The translations under genes and the position numbers were made by a program. From assembly GCA_928212115.1 (NCBI GenBank), contig CAKMRJ010005634.1, forward strand, positions 119,416,300 to 119,480,299: a stretch of 64,000 nt of DNA, in the 5' to 3' direction. The stretch is from Lactuca virosa (Eukaryota > Streptophyta > Magnoliopsida > Asterales > Asteraceae). Position 1 is the first letter of the stretch; each line of letters starts with the position of its first letter. Shown here piece by piece: positions 46,633-58,461 of this stretch. The notes under the pieces are model-generated. The model saw only the letters and a program-made list of their open reading frames with translations. It was not told the origin of the DNA and made no database searches.

Positions 46633-49584
46633 ATGCCAAGATCTTTCCGTACAGGTACACCACTGCCAATTGATTCGGAGATAGAGAAAACTGCAAAGAA
46701 GTTAAGGAAGCAAGCCAAGCTTCGTAACAAGCAACCGGGCTCCGGGACTTCTTCATCATCTAACCCTCCGGTAATCAACATTTTGGAGGACGTACCCCTC
46801 TCAAGTGTATCCGCATCAGAAACAGAAAGCCTATCACTCTCATCTCAACCATCCTCACCCAAAAATACCACTGCACCATCTTCACCTACTTATAATATCC
46901 CAAACACTACACCCACAGAAACTTCAACCACTACTCACACCATGGGAGATAACCATGGAGGGAATCCACCTGCAAATCCACCACCCGAGCAAACTCTCTG
47001 TCAATGGTCGAGGCAAGAGGTTACTCAACAACCTCTTTGCATCACATATCCGACAGCCACCAACCTAGAACTGAAATCCAGGCTCATCCACTTACTTCCA
47101 ACCTTTAGAGGTCTGGAAAATGAAGATCCTCACAAGTTCCTCACTGAGTTCCATGTTGTGTGTGTGGGCATGAAACCACACAATGTTACAGAGGATCAAA
47201 TCAAGCTTAGGGCATTCCCCTTTGCGGTGCAAGACGCAGCAAAAGACTGGCTCTATGACCTCCCACCGGGGACGGTTACTACTTGGGTAGATCTTGCACG
47301 CCTCTTTTTGGACAAATACTTCCTAGAGATGAAAGCTTCAGCCCTACGGAGGGAAATCATTGGGATCAAGCAGCATAAGAGAGAAGCTTTTCACATATAT
47401 TGGGAGAGATTCAAGAAACTTTGTGCCCGTTGTCCTAAGCACGGAATTACCGAGTACCAACTCCTCCAATATTTCATTGAAGGAATGAATCCAATGTAAA
47501 GAAGGCTTCTTAATGCTTCAAGTGGCGGATCTTTACCCGACAAGACTCCAACCGAAATCTGTAACTTAATCAAGAACATGGCTGAAGATTCTAAGCATTC
47601 AAGGCATGATGAAGAATGGTACACGGATGCACCCCGAGGTGTAAAGGAAGTCCAAACTCCTCAAATTGAAGCTCAATTGTACGAGCTTACAAAAATGGTC
47701 ATGATGCTAGCTAAATACAAGGGTGTGCAACCCACACCCCGCCCTTGTGGTATTTGCACTCAAGTGGGGCACCCAACCGACATGTGCCCTCAACTTCAAG
47801 ATGAGGATTATGAAGAAGCAAAAGCCATGGGAGGCTTTTCTGGGTCAAATCAAAAGGGATATGAGCAGCCACGGGGTGATCAAAGATGGAACAACAATCA
47901 AGGTTGGGGAGGATATCAACATGGAAGTTATCAACCAAGTCAACCACATCAATACCAACAAAGACCACCTTTTCCACCACAGAAATTCCAGCCAAGGCAG
48001 CCACAACACCCTCCTCAACAAGTGGGTTCATCAAATATGTCCTTAGAGGACATAGTGAAGAGTTTGGCAACTAATACACAAACTTTCCAACAAGAGACAA
48101 AAGCAAGTATAAAGAACTTAGAGCAACAAGTTTCACAGCTTGCTATTTCTGTAAGCAAACTAGAATCTCAAGGAAAGTTGCCCGCCCAAACTGAAACGAA
48201 CCCAAGGCACAACGTGTGTGCCATCACTTTGAGAGGCGGAAAGAGCTACGATGGTCCAAAAGTGTCGGTTGATCAAGAAGAAGAAGAAATAGTGGTCGAA
48301 GAGGCAAAAAAAGAAGAAAAGAAGGAAGATAAAACAACCGCAAAGAAGCCCTTCGTCACTGAGCCTAAAGCCACACCTGCTCCATTCCCCGAACGACTAA
48401 AGAGCACGAAGAAAGAACGGAAGGAGAGTGAGATTATGCAAATGTTCCAAAAAGTTCACATTAACATCCCACTCCTCGAGGCCATCAAGCAGGTACCTAG
48501 ACATGCAAGGTTCCTTAAGAATCTTTGTGTATCTAAAAAGAAATTGAAAGGAAACCAAATTGTAAAGGTCGGGGAAAATGTATCTGCGGTTTTGCAAAAG
48601 AGGATTCCCCCGAAGTGCAATGATCCCGGTGTCTTTACCGTGCCATGCAAATTGGGGAATCTTTATGTACCGCGAGCCATGCTCGATCTAGGTGCATCCA
48701 TAAATGTCCTACCATATTCTATTTTTAAATCAATTGGTGTAGGAACATTGAGCAAAACCGGTGTGATCATCCAACTTGCCGACCGGTCTTTGGTACATCC
48801 AAAAGGTGTATTGGAGGACGTGTTAGTGCAATTTGATGAATTTGTTTTCCCAGCCGATTTTTATGTCTTAGATATGGGAGATTATGACTCTCCAAGTTCA
48901 AGTTCCATACTTTTGGGTAGACCTTTTCTTAAAACTTCTAAAACAAAAATTGATGTCTACAACGGAACTTTAAGTATGGAATTTGATGGTAAAGTTATCA
49001 ACTTCAATGTTCATGAAGCAAAAAAGGTTCCTTCTGATGTTCAATCTGTTAATTTTGTGAATATGATCCAGCCATTGGCTGAAAAGAGCTTAAACTCGAC
49101 TAACCATGATTTTATGGAGTTAGTCTTTTCACAAAAATTAGACAGGGACAAAGCCAAAGAACTTGCAAAGGAGTGCGGTATAAACGAGGAGGTGCTGGAG
49201 ATTTTGAAGTTCAAGGATGATAAGCACATGTGGATTGATGGAAGAGAAGTAGAATTACCTACTACCAAAGCCAAATTTCTTCCACCGGTGGAACAAGCAC
49301 AAGATTCGGGAGCAAAAACTCCACCGGACCCTTTAAAGAATATACATGTCAATAAGGAGAGCACTCAACCAGTCATCAACTCAAATAAATTATCGAAGAA
49401 GGAAAAGAAGGAGTTGATAACCCTGCTGTATAAATACCAAAAAAGGACTGAGTGGACAATCTCCGATATTAAGGGTTTAAGTCCTTTTTGGTTTGTGCGT
49501 AAAAAGAAAGCCAAAGGAAGGTTGAATGTTCCATTGAAGGAGGTGGCGAGAAGGTTGATGTGTTGGAGAGGCCCACATACTTAG
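46633..49584 (+). pseudogene. Element B gag-protease, one nonsense codon and pol deletion
   Basis: The ATG is at 46633. The frame runs to TAA at 47497-47499 and then continues open in the same frame to 49584, so a single stop interrupts about 980 codons. Gag core: LIHLLPTFRGLENEDPHKFL and AAKDWLYDLPPGTVTTW. Knuckle: CGICTQVGHPTDMC at about 47745. A Gln/Pro-rich linker and a coiled-coil-like stretch follow. The retropepsin-like domain at 48640-48900 has LDLGASINVLP and ILLGRPFL. The frame reaches the start of reverse transcriptase (TISDIKGLSP at about 49460) and then leaves the family sequence, so nearly all of pol is deleted. The same Athila-like family keeps pol elsewhere, so this copy would depend on a helper. 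Confidence 0.9.
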
Positions 49585-49589
49585 AACGA

Positions 49590-52060
49590 AGCATATTAAG
49601 GGGCCAAGTCGAGCCAACGACTTAAAACAAGGGCGGCTAACCGGGAGGCAACCCGGGGGTATTTTTGTCTTTTTCTTTAAAAACATTTCTATTTCTTTGA
49701 AGTTTTTGGTTTTTAATGTTCCAAATGCATTTAAGCATGTTTTTAAATCACCAAGCGGACCTCGGGATGCAAAACCATTTTGTTTGAATGAGAGGGGATT
49801 TTTTGGGTTCAAAAAGTGGGTACACGGCCCGTGTTCATTTTTGCCTTATATTGAACACGGGTCGTGTTCAAGCAAGGCAAGCACTTCGACAGTTAGAGGG
49901 GTACACGGCCCGTGTCATTTTTCCCTTATGCCCAACACGGGCCGTGTTCAGCCATTTTCATAATTTTAAACGCCCAACACGGGCCGTGTGATTTTACACT
50001 AAAAGAACACGGGCCGTGTTCGTGCTGCAGAACAAATGTGTTTTAAGTCTAAAAATCGGTTTTTATCATCCCATACACCCATAACTCACCCCCAAAACAA
50101 TTTCTCTCTTCCAAGAACCCCTAGGTCCGAAATTTTCACAATTTGTTTTGTGCTTTTGGGCTTGATACTTCATGTAGGCAAGCTTCGGGAGGTTGAAGAG
50201 GAGGTTCTCACCACCAACTGCAAGACTCCAAGAACGATTCGGTAAATTCTTTCCATATCTTTCATCGTCCATATTTTGCTTAAAAATTCAATTTGTGTGC
50301 ACTTGTGATTGTTTGGACTCTTACCCAACCGGGCACCACCCGTCTCCTCCTCCGTAATAGGTTGTTCCCCCTCTCCGAGCATCGGGGACGATGCTTATCT
50401 TTAAGCTTGAGGAGGGGTAGAGTTGTACACTAGGTTCACTCATTCATTAGGTTCATTCATGCATTTTCAAAAAAAAAAAGATTTTTATTCCATGTTTGTT
50501 TTGATCCAACCCAAGGCAGCCTAATCTTTTAAAAACAGTTGAATTGGTAAGTGAGTCGTATGCCTTAAGATTAGACTTGTTTTTTTTATTGAAAAATCTC
50601 AAAGCAAGCTAATTGCACATGAACACACCTCCCGAAGCTACTCGTGCAAAACAGAAAATGAAAAGGTTGTCAACACCGGAGCATAACGACAGGTATGAGT
50701 CAATCTTTGGGACATGTGACCGGTCTTATGAGTAGTAAGTGCTCAATTGGTCCCAAAATGCCAAATTCAAGAAAACATAAAAAGAATATAAAATCATAGT
50801 GTCCCGAACCTTCCAGCGCTCTAAAAAGTCCTTTCTACTAATTCCCTTTTATATACCTTGCTTGGGGACATAGTTTCCAACTATACTTACGGGTCTTTGC
50901 ATGTTAACTTCAGTTCCCCGAAAAATGTCTTAGAAGCCCCTCACGGTAATAGACCGTGAGATGTCCCCATAATAGAAAAGTCAAGGACGGAAATATAAAG
51001 AAATAAGCCTAGAAAAAAAATAATAATAAATATATAAATAAATAAAAATAAAAAAAATTATTAAGTTAATCTGTGACCTTTGGAACTCGAATAATTAAAC
51101 TCCGAGGGGTGTTCTACATCTAATCGCCTAAAGCTGAATTGTTTGGGACTGATTGGGTTGAAAGTTCGCTACACGGGTTCCATAGAAAGTCATGAACTTA
51201 ATAATAACAAAAAAAATAGATATGTATAGGTATCCAAATAAAGCTAATTTGTGGCCTTTGAGGTTCGGGCGAGTAAACCCGCAGGATCTCTTTAAATCTA
51301 GCACACTAAGGTCATATGGTCTGGATGTGTTGGTTGGAAGTCCGTTACATGGATTTCAAAGAAAGCCATGAGCTTTATTTGTAGGAAAAACATAATTAGA
51401 TAGTTTGTATATATTTATTTTTATAGTTTAATTGAATGATATATTTAGGAAAAATGCTTGGCTGCAAAAAGATTCCCTTGGACTTGGACTTGAACTTATG
51501 ACATTGGGACTGACTGTTAATTACTTTGACTAGTGTAAGTGGTTTGAAATTTGTAACCAATCTGGGTAAATTTTAGGGAATTCTTAGAAAATATTTTTTA
51601 GAAAAGGATTGTTGTTAATCAACAAATAGCTGGAGTCGGTCATTGTTACATTTTGTAAAACAAAGATGATTGAGCATACTTTTGTCACATACATTTTCAT
51701 GAGAGTAAGACCATAATGTGTTCCATGAATTGACTTGATGCTATTGAAAGGGAACAAGTGTTGTGATCTTTTATTCTGTTGAGTTGCGTTAGGGAGTGGC
51801 CAAAGTCTTATTTCTATTGTCATATAATATTTTGAGACCAATGCCAAGTTGACTCAAGGCACGACAGATACATTCTCAACTATGCTACAAAAACGAGGTT
51901 AATTGGGTTGAATCTTTTTCATGATTGTTTTGATTTTTGCATTAAGTTTCAAAAGGTTCTTGATTTTGATTTTTGTTTCTTTTCTTTTCTTTTATTTTCC
52001 CCGGTCTAGATCTTTCTTCTTCTTTCTTGAGGACAAGAAAGGTCTAAGCTTGGGGATATT
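49590..52060 (+). other. Element B 3-prime non-coding region
   Basis: No env-like reading frame was recognised. It contains six ACACGGGCCGTGT-type palindromes at 49825-50025, and two diverged repeats of about 150 bases at 51062-51215 and 51240-51395. Both repeats carry a GTGxCCTTTG start, a GTTxxAAxGTxCG core and a GAAAGxCATGA end. Confidence 0.7.
49825..50025. repeat. Cluster of six CACGGGCCGTG palindromes
   Basis: The motifs are ACACGGCCCGTGT, ACACGGGTCGTGT and ACACGGGCCGTGT. This is the same family as in the element B LTRs, but it lies in the internal region. Confidence 0.95.
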
Positions 52061-53546
52061 TGTTAGGTGCAATTTGTGCACCTTTTTGCACACCTTTTAG
52101 TCTCATTTCATGCATCTATTTAGCACAATTGTTCTTCCTTTTTTCTTGCATTTCATCATATTCATGTTAGTCTCTAGAACAACCTTATTTGCACACTTTC
52201 ATGTCTTTTTCAGGTAAACCGGAGCTTGAAATGCGCTTTGGGAGGTGCCGGGAAGCATTGGTGAAGATTTCGGGATGATTGGGCGAAGAACGAAAAAGTT
52301 GGAAAAATCAAGTTTGGATTCGGAGTCAGAGGGGTACACGGGCCGTGTTGGATTTACACTGCAAAATCAACATGGGCCGTGTTGACCAAAATAGGAGCTG
52401 TTGACCATGCTGAACACGAGCCGTGTCAGTTTAGTGCAAATCAACACGGGCCGTGTTAGCTGTTGAACACGGGCCGTGTCAGTTTAGCCTATTTTAACAC
52501 GGGCCGTGTTCGACCCAAAAACCAACTTTTGGCAGTTTTTCCTATCTTTCATATTACGGGTAGAGGGCCATTTTGAGATACACAGAACATATCAGAGCAC
52601 ATTTTGAGAGGGGATTTCGAAGGTTATTGCAAGGGATCGATCAGTAATCATTTGGAAACATTATATCTAGTATTTGTAAGTTGTAATTGCACATTATTTC
52701 CATCTTTTATTCTTGTGATCTTGTTCTAGCCATGTGTGGCTAGAACCCTAGTTTCTCCAATTTCATGTTTTGACTTCTTGGTAGTGACTTCAATCATATG
52801 ACATGATGTTTGTTCTTAATTTCTATCTAGTGAATTTGATTTAGCTTTAATCAAATGTTTGATTCTAATTGTGATTCTTATTGGCCATTTGAATTAGGGT
52901 TAGGTCATTCAAGTTATCTCTTTTACAAAATCCGTAATTGTTTTGTGAAATTGAGCAAGTAACAAGCATTAAATTGATCTCTATTGAATGAATTTAGTGT
53001 AAATCTTATTCATACACTTTTACACTCCCGAGCTTGTGAGGAGTATTGAGTGTTGTTGGGAACATTCACATAAAGCTTCATGCAATCTTTTAATCTAATT
53101 CTAAGAGCTTGTTTAGATTAGGTTAGTAAGGTTAGGGTTAATCAAAGAGCTTGTTTTGGTTAATTAATGTGGTGAATGGGAAGTGTTAGAGCTTGTTAAC
53201 ACTTTCAAGTACCAACTTAGATAGAACTGAACAAATATTGTGTCATCTTTAAATCACATTGCTAAGTTGTCATACATGAAGTTGGAGTCCTTACAAAATC
53301 TGAATTTAATTCACTCATTTAGCTGATTACTTGTGTTTTTAATTTGTTTGTTTAATTATTGCATTCAAAACCCCCCTCTTTAATATTTTGTGAACAAGTA
53401 CCTTGCGCAAAGATGTATTATACCGATTGTCCCGTGTCTATGTGGATCGACCCTACTTGCCTTGTACTACCTTTTTAGTGCAATATAGTGGGATTCTTTT
53501 GGAGTATATCGTACCCCTTTATTTTTTGGGTCTGACACGCCTAACA
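52061..53546 (+). repeat. Element B 3-prime LTR
   Basis: A near-identical copy of the 5-prime LTR with the same six palindromes at 52334-52510. Confidence 0.95.
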
Positions 53547-54370
53547 CCTCACCATACCAATGGGTCTAAGGCACCAAGGCCGACACATCTTATGATATGT
53601 GGTATACTAACTGAAGTTGTATTATGTGACATGTTAGCTGGTTATGTGCTAGGAAGTATGCTAGTGGTATATGTGGTATGTTTGTATGGAAGACCATGGG
53701 AGAGCCCATGGCACCTGGATGTAAGACCATGTGGAGAGCCCATGGCTTTCCTACTATGTTGTAGTATTAATGTAGATTCGCTACTGATATGTCTGGTATG
53801 CACGTATAAGTGGTATGCTAGTGATTATGTGGTATGCTAGTTGTCTTTGTGATACTTGTATGGAAGACCATGGGAGAGCCCATGGCACCTAGATGTAAGA
53901 CCATGTGGAGAACCCATGGCTTTCCTATCAAAGACCATGGGAGAGCCCATGGCACTTAGGTGTAAGACCATGTGGAGAGCCCATGGAATCCTGGAGTAAG
54001 ACCCAGGGGGACGAGCCCACGACATCCGTATATGTTGATATGTATGGATATGTGATTGATATGGTTTATGTAGCTTTTATAGCTAATATGGTATATGTGA
54101 TTATGTGGACTGTGTGGGGTATGCTCTGGGGAACTCACTAAGATTCGTGCTTACAGTTTTGTTTATTGGTTTCAGGTATCATCGATTTGGAAAAGAAGGG
54201 CTTGGATTGATCGCAGTGCACACACCTATGTTTTCCGCGTTGAATGATTTTGGGATGAACTCTAATAAATGTTTTTAATTAACGATGTTTTAGATGTTTG
54301 GAATAAATGATATCTATATTTTGACTATATTAAAAATGAAATTTTTACCCTTGATTTTTGGGTCGTTACA
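53547..54370 (+). repeat. Element A 3-prime LTR, last piece
   Basis: It resumes with the duplicated CCTCA and matches 36915-37737, including the hairpin array, to the terminal GTTACA. Confidence 0.9.
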
Positions 54371-54760
54371 TTAGGATTCGCTTTCTATGTGTTATTCGCC
54401 TCTTTTGTGGGCAAAAAGATGTATCAATATATTGTAATTGAAACTACACTCCTCTAGTAAGCTCTTTTTATTTCTTTTCTCATTTATTTCATATATTTAT
54501 TTCCATTAACCATTTTGAAGAATTTTTTATTTCTTAATATTACCAGGTTATATCTGCATTTGGCTTGTATATTTGGTACGATGGTTCTGGTCCAGCAGAT
54601 ATAAATGTTAAAAAAAAAGGATCAACACTAGAAGATAAAAAATATTATGAATCTGAAACTAAAAAATCCATGTCACCACCTTCTTATTCAATGACCCTTT
54701 TGGCTCTCATTCCTTGTGCTACCATGTGTTATCAACATCAAGAGTCTTCTGGATATCTAA
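54371..54760 (+). pseudogene. Captured fragment of a DHHC-type protein S-acyltransferase gene
   Basis: The exon continuing from the left piece ends at about 54456 (FYVLFASFVGKKMYQYIV). A second exon starts at 54547 after TTACCAG (FGLYIWYDGSGPADIN). This matches the N-terminal two membrane spans of plant PAT proteins, in which a span is followed by FAPF-G, a YSP-type loop, a second span and DPADPG. The catalytic DHHC-CRD is absent. Both exons keep splice sites. Divergence (for example GSGPADIN in place of a DPADPG-like motif) shows it is not under strong constraint. Recognition rests on recall of the family pattern, so I am moderately sure. Confidence 0.65.
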
Positions 54761-54889
54761 CAATTGAAGATGGGATGTTCTACTCCACATCGAACTGATG
54801 TGAAATTTTTTGTGTTTATGGATTGGTTTTACTGTGGTATGATTGGAAATTATATGATCAATTTTATGAGGCAAATACTTCATTTACAG

Positions 54890-55480
54890 GTGACAGAGGC
54901 TCTTTCAAGTGAAGGACTCGAGTCTTTCAACCTCATTTTTGGGTTTATTTCACCAAAAGCAATAAGTGGACAGGTGACTTTGTTTTTATTAATTTTACGG
55001 TGCTTTTTGAACTCCATCATTGCGAAGACAATAGCCGATTTTGATGAAGATAACTTGATTCCACTTTATGGATTTGGAGATGGTATATTTCTTTCATCAA
55101 GTGTTTATTTTTTTATAATATTGCTAAAGAATTACATATTTCGAGAGATTTTAATCATTTTGGCCTCAATATGCAGCAATAACACTTGTAAAGCGATTTT
55201 CAGTTTTTACCCTGAAGATACATTTTCTAATGGATTAAGGCTCTTATGAGTAGATATAGAGAAATTGTCCCTTATGTAAAGCTTTCAGGTTGTAAATATG
55301 ATTTGGTTCTTTTGAGCTAATTTTTTGTTTTTGTCATGTTGGTTGTTGATAAATTTATATTTTTTTATGTAGGACCCACTTCTTTTGCCCCTTCCATTGA
55401 ACATGATATGTCAATTGTTGAACAAAGTGGGTGACCAATACCATATTACCATGTACTATTAATCATTGTTGATGGGCAAG
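54890..55480 (+). pseudogene. Captured fragment of an RGLG/copine-type vWA domain gene
   Basis: Exon-like blocks are 54890-54973 (VTEALSSEGLESFNLIFGF), about 55003-55090 (DFDEDNLIPLYGFGDG), about 55235-55288 (SRYREIVPYVKLSG, then donor) and 55373-55480 (PTSFAPSIEHDMSIVEQSG). These follow the order of the copine/vWA domain in plant RGLG ubiquitin ligases. The RING domain and N-terminus are missing, and stops and a frameshift separate blocks. Introns are partly retained, so capture was at DNA level rather than from cDNA. Confidence 0.85.
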
Positions 55481-55723
55481 TAGGAATGAAATGGATCTTT
55501 TATGAAGGAATATGATTCCTTCCGTTTTGTTATGTTTCACTCCTTAACCAGGAGGTATTTATTTTTCGTTCCATCATGGACCCTTGTTTGATATTTTTAT
55601 TTAGTTACAGTTTTATTTAGTAAAATAAAGGATGGGGTCTATATCTTTTACACTGTTTAATTTTTTGGTTTTGTAAATCAAGGTTTGTTGATTATCATGA
55701 AAATAATATATATAATAGATAAA

Positions 55724-55726
<3 letters not shown>

Positions 55727-55767
<41 letters not shown>
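55727..55767. repeat. (AT)n microsatellite in CACTA cargo
   Basis: About 41 bases of AT between the vWA and carrier fragments. Confidence 0.95.
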
Positions 55768-55771
<4 letters not shown>

Positions 55772-56196
55772 TTATTGTATAAGAAAATACCCTAGAATTT
55801 TTTTGGGTGATTTGTTTCTGACTGCAGCTTTTGTGAGTGATAGGGTCAAATCTTGACTGTGGTTGAGTACTTGTTGCTTTTATACCGTGCATTACTTCCT
55901 ATTCCGCTGTTAGTGCCATTTATTTTGAGAAGGTGTGTGGTTTTGCAAATGTATCAAATGGGAAATCACAAAGGTTGTAATTGATACCAAAAAAGTCTTT
56001 CACATCAATCATCCAAGGGGAAGAAAAGCTAGTTGAGTTCTTATGAACTTTATTTGGTATTGGTTAATATTTCTTCAAAAATTCGTTTATTTTTATCAAA
56101 ATTTTCCTTACATTATATCATTAGAGAAGATTGCGATATGATTTGAATGATATGGAAAAGTTATTATTATTATTATTATTGTTATAATTAAGTGAT

Positions 56197-56460
56197 GGTG
56201 TAAAGGGTTTCATAGAAGGAGGTACAACTAGAGTTGTTGAAATTTCTTTCTACCCAACTGATACAATAAAGACATTGCAGGTACGATTTATACACTGTTT
56301 TTTGCATGATAAATGAAGGTGAAAATACTCATTCAAAATAGAGTTCTATTAGAATTGTGTTATTAAATTCGAACATATAAAAAAAATTAACATGATATGT
56401 TGATTGTAGGCAGCTCATGGTGGAGGAAATATTTTTCTCCAGGGGCTATATTCAGGATTG
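56197..56460 (+). pseudogene. Captured fragment of an S-adenosylmethionine carrier gene
   Basis: The exon ending at 56280 reads IEGGTTRVVEISFYPTDTIK. After an intron, the exon from 56410 reads AAHGGGNIFLQGLYSGL. This matches the first repeat of plant SAMC-type mitochondrial carriers, including the P-x-D-x-x-K signature PTDTIK, where the usual residue after P is hydrophobic. A weak third piece (FGGIAGN) lies near 57300. The arginine usually before LQ is missing, a sign of decay. Confidence 0.8.
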
Positions 56461-57129
56461 AGTCTTTCCAAATAAATTGTTCCAAAAATTGGTAACAAAC
56501 TATTTAAATTGTTCCAAAAATTGGTAACAAACTATTTAAATTAGTAACAAAATATTTAAATTGTTCCAAAAACATCCCTGAATTGAAAATTTTGTTATAA
56601 GAAGGTATTGTTTTGAACAGTTAATATAATTTGTTACTGAATTTTGACATTAACACTTTTTGAAATGATAATAAGGATTTGAAGTTGATTGTTATTTTTA
56701 GCTTATACAATCTCAAATTTCAAATTTATGTAAACTTGGCAAAACTTGGGTGTATGGGCATTTGTAAGTCATGCAACTTATTTACTTTCTTCAAAACTTT
56801 AATAATCAACTCTTAATCCCCATTAAGTCCATTAATTCTAACAACAAAATATGTGAAAAACAACTATGTATATGTTGCTTTATATTTGTTTAATTTTATC
56901 TTTCCAGATTAGATAATGTGGACATTTTCTTTATACTTGGAAGCTATTGCAATACTTACTCAATTTGTTTTGCTTCAAATAAAATAAGAAATATCTATAA
57001 CTTGACTAGTTAATATATATTTCTTCTAGGGTAATGCTTTTCAAGACACTTATATATACCCTATTTAACTGATATTAGTAGGCAATAATCAATTTACAAG
57101 ACACATATATTTATTTTCATGTGCATGTT

Positions 57130-57240
57130 ACATGTAATGAGGCGTTGAAAGTAGTAACATAATACACGAGGCTATATTTATTTTCATGTGCATGTTACAT
57201 GTAATGAGGCGTTGAAAGTAGTAACATAATACATGAGGCA
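57130..57240. repeat. Short direct duplication in the CACTA right arm
   Basis: The block ATTTATTTTCATGTGCATGT and the roughly 40 bases after it occur twice in a row (about 57109 and 57175). Confidence 0.85.
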
Positions 57241-57457
57241 AAAGTGGTTCCCTAATTCAACTATTTATGTAAATTGTTCTTTTGGAGAGCTTGTATTTGG
57301 AGGAATAGCTGGGAATCTGTTGCATTTGTGTTAGGTAAATGGGTCTGAACATATGTCTTAATTAGAAATGGTGATTTGCTAGGGGAATTGATATGATACG
57401 ATGAAAAAGTTAATGTATTACATTTATTTAGCATTGGAATGGTTATTTGTATTTGAC

Positions 57458-57458
<1 letters not shown>

Positions 57459-57505
<47 letters not shown>
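57459..57505. repeat. (AT)n microsatellite near the CACTA right end
   Basis: About 47 bases of pure AT repeat. Confidence 0.95.
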
Positions 57506-57508
<3 letters not shown>

Positions 57509-58461
57509 AAATGGATTGTCTTTTTTTGGTGTATGATATGTTTTTTTTGTATTATGAGAAATTAATTGTCATTTATTTTTAAAATTAGTAAGCCTATAAG
57601 TATATTTTTTTAAAAACATTGAAAATTATGACACACAAATGCGTGTCGTCTTCCTTTATGTCAGGGCCTTCCTTGACTCACATTTGTGTGTCATCTATGG
57701 GTTTTATGACATGCAATGCGTGTCATTAAAGGGTATTTTTATAGTAGTGAATAATGAACCCCTTAACCGGAACTGACATATCACCAACCCAACATTCCAC
57801 TTACCAAAGGATTTATGCATTTTAATTATCTTCAACCAATACAATTCGAAATTTCCAAAACAAATCTAATGACTGAACAAATCCACGCGCCCAACATCAT
57901 CACCCCCTCGTCACCGCTCCTTCCATAGTGACGGTAATGATCGGACCTAAGAGTCCTTTGATAAGAAACTTCCATCCATACTAAGCAACACAAGTACTTC
58001 TGAATCTTGAATTCGTTGTCGTAAGAGGGGACAACCAACTTCCATGAGATCTTTTACTTAAGCTTTTGATGTAAAGACTACCCTAATGTCCTAAGAACAT
58101 TGATCCGTCGGCTACCTACTTGCACTCAAATCCCAATCAATCCTTTGCACCCCACATATATCTTGAATTTCCAAAAGTTAACAAACTTGCACAACTTCCT
58201 CTGCCCCATTGTTGAACTACACGCTGATCCGACTACTGATCTTCCAAGCATACCCCTAATCTTCTTCCACTAATGGCCCATAACAAAAAGCCTGACAATC
58301 CAAATCCAGCTTAACACGACGTGCCCCACTCATAATTATCAGCATGCATAATGACATATAATGGCCTTTGATACTACTACCCAGACAATTTGAGAGAAAC
58401 TAAACTGAAGGTAATGTCTTACACATGCAAACATATGATTCAAAAGCACATAAATACAACA

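Larger units (their letters stand above)
45107..53546 (+). mobile_element. Athila-like Gypsy element B, gag-protease only
   Basis: LTRs are 45107-46591 (1485 bp) and 52061-53546 (1486 bp), with target duplication CCTCA on both sides. The primer site TGGCGCCGTTGCCGGGGA at 46595 is the tRNA-Asp-type site used by Athila-like plant elements. The tract GCTTGGGGATATT precedes 52061. The internal region is 5.47 kb. It has gag and protease but lacks reverse transcriptase, RNase H and integrase. The LTRs differ at an estimated one to two percent, so insertion is recent. Confidence 0.95.
35286..54370 (+). mobile_element. Gypsy element A, plus strand, gag-only, interrupted by element B
   Basis: The 5-prime LTR is 35286-37737 and the internal region 37738-41964. 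The 3-prime LTR runs from 41965 to 54370 and includes a tandem duplication and element B. The flanks CTAGG (35281-35285) and TTAGG (54371-54375) are a 5-bp target duplication with one change. The primer site (GCTATCAGAGCC) follows at 37741, and the tract AAGTGGGGGAGAGT precedes 41965. No reverse transcriptase or integrase is seen, as in element C. Confidence 0.9.
34269..57749 (+). mobile_element. CACTA (En/Spm-type) element carrying host gene fragments
   Basis: The left end reads CATTACTAGAAAACAACCCT. The right end on the minus strand reads CACTACTATAAAAATACCCT, and both continue TTTAATGACA. The target duplication AAT flanks both ends (34266-34268, 57750-57752). Subterminal GACACACAAATGCGTGTC-type palindromes recur at both ends (34300-34490 and 57625-57725), as is usual for CACTA. 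Outside the inserted Gypsy A (35286-54370) it measures about 4.4 kb and shows no TNP2/TNPD transposase. It contains fragments of three host genes with introns, all in + orientation. Confidence 0.85.

Noticed and set aside
47711..48070. Minus-strand 119-codon frame in element B
   Set aside because: Shadow of the Gln/Pro-rich gag linker on the other strand.
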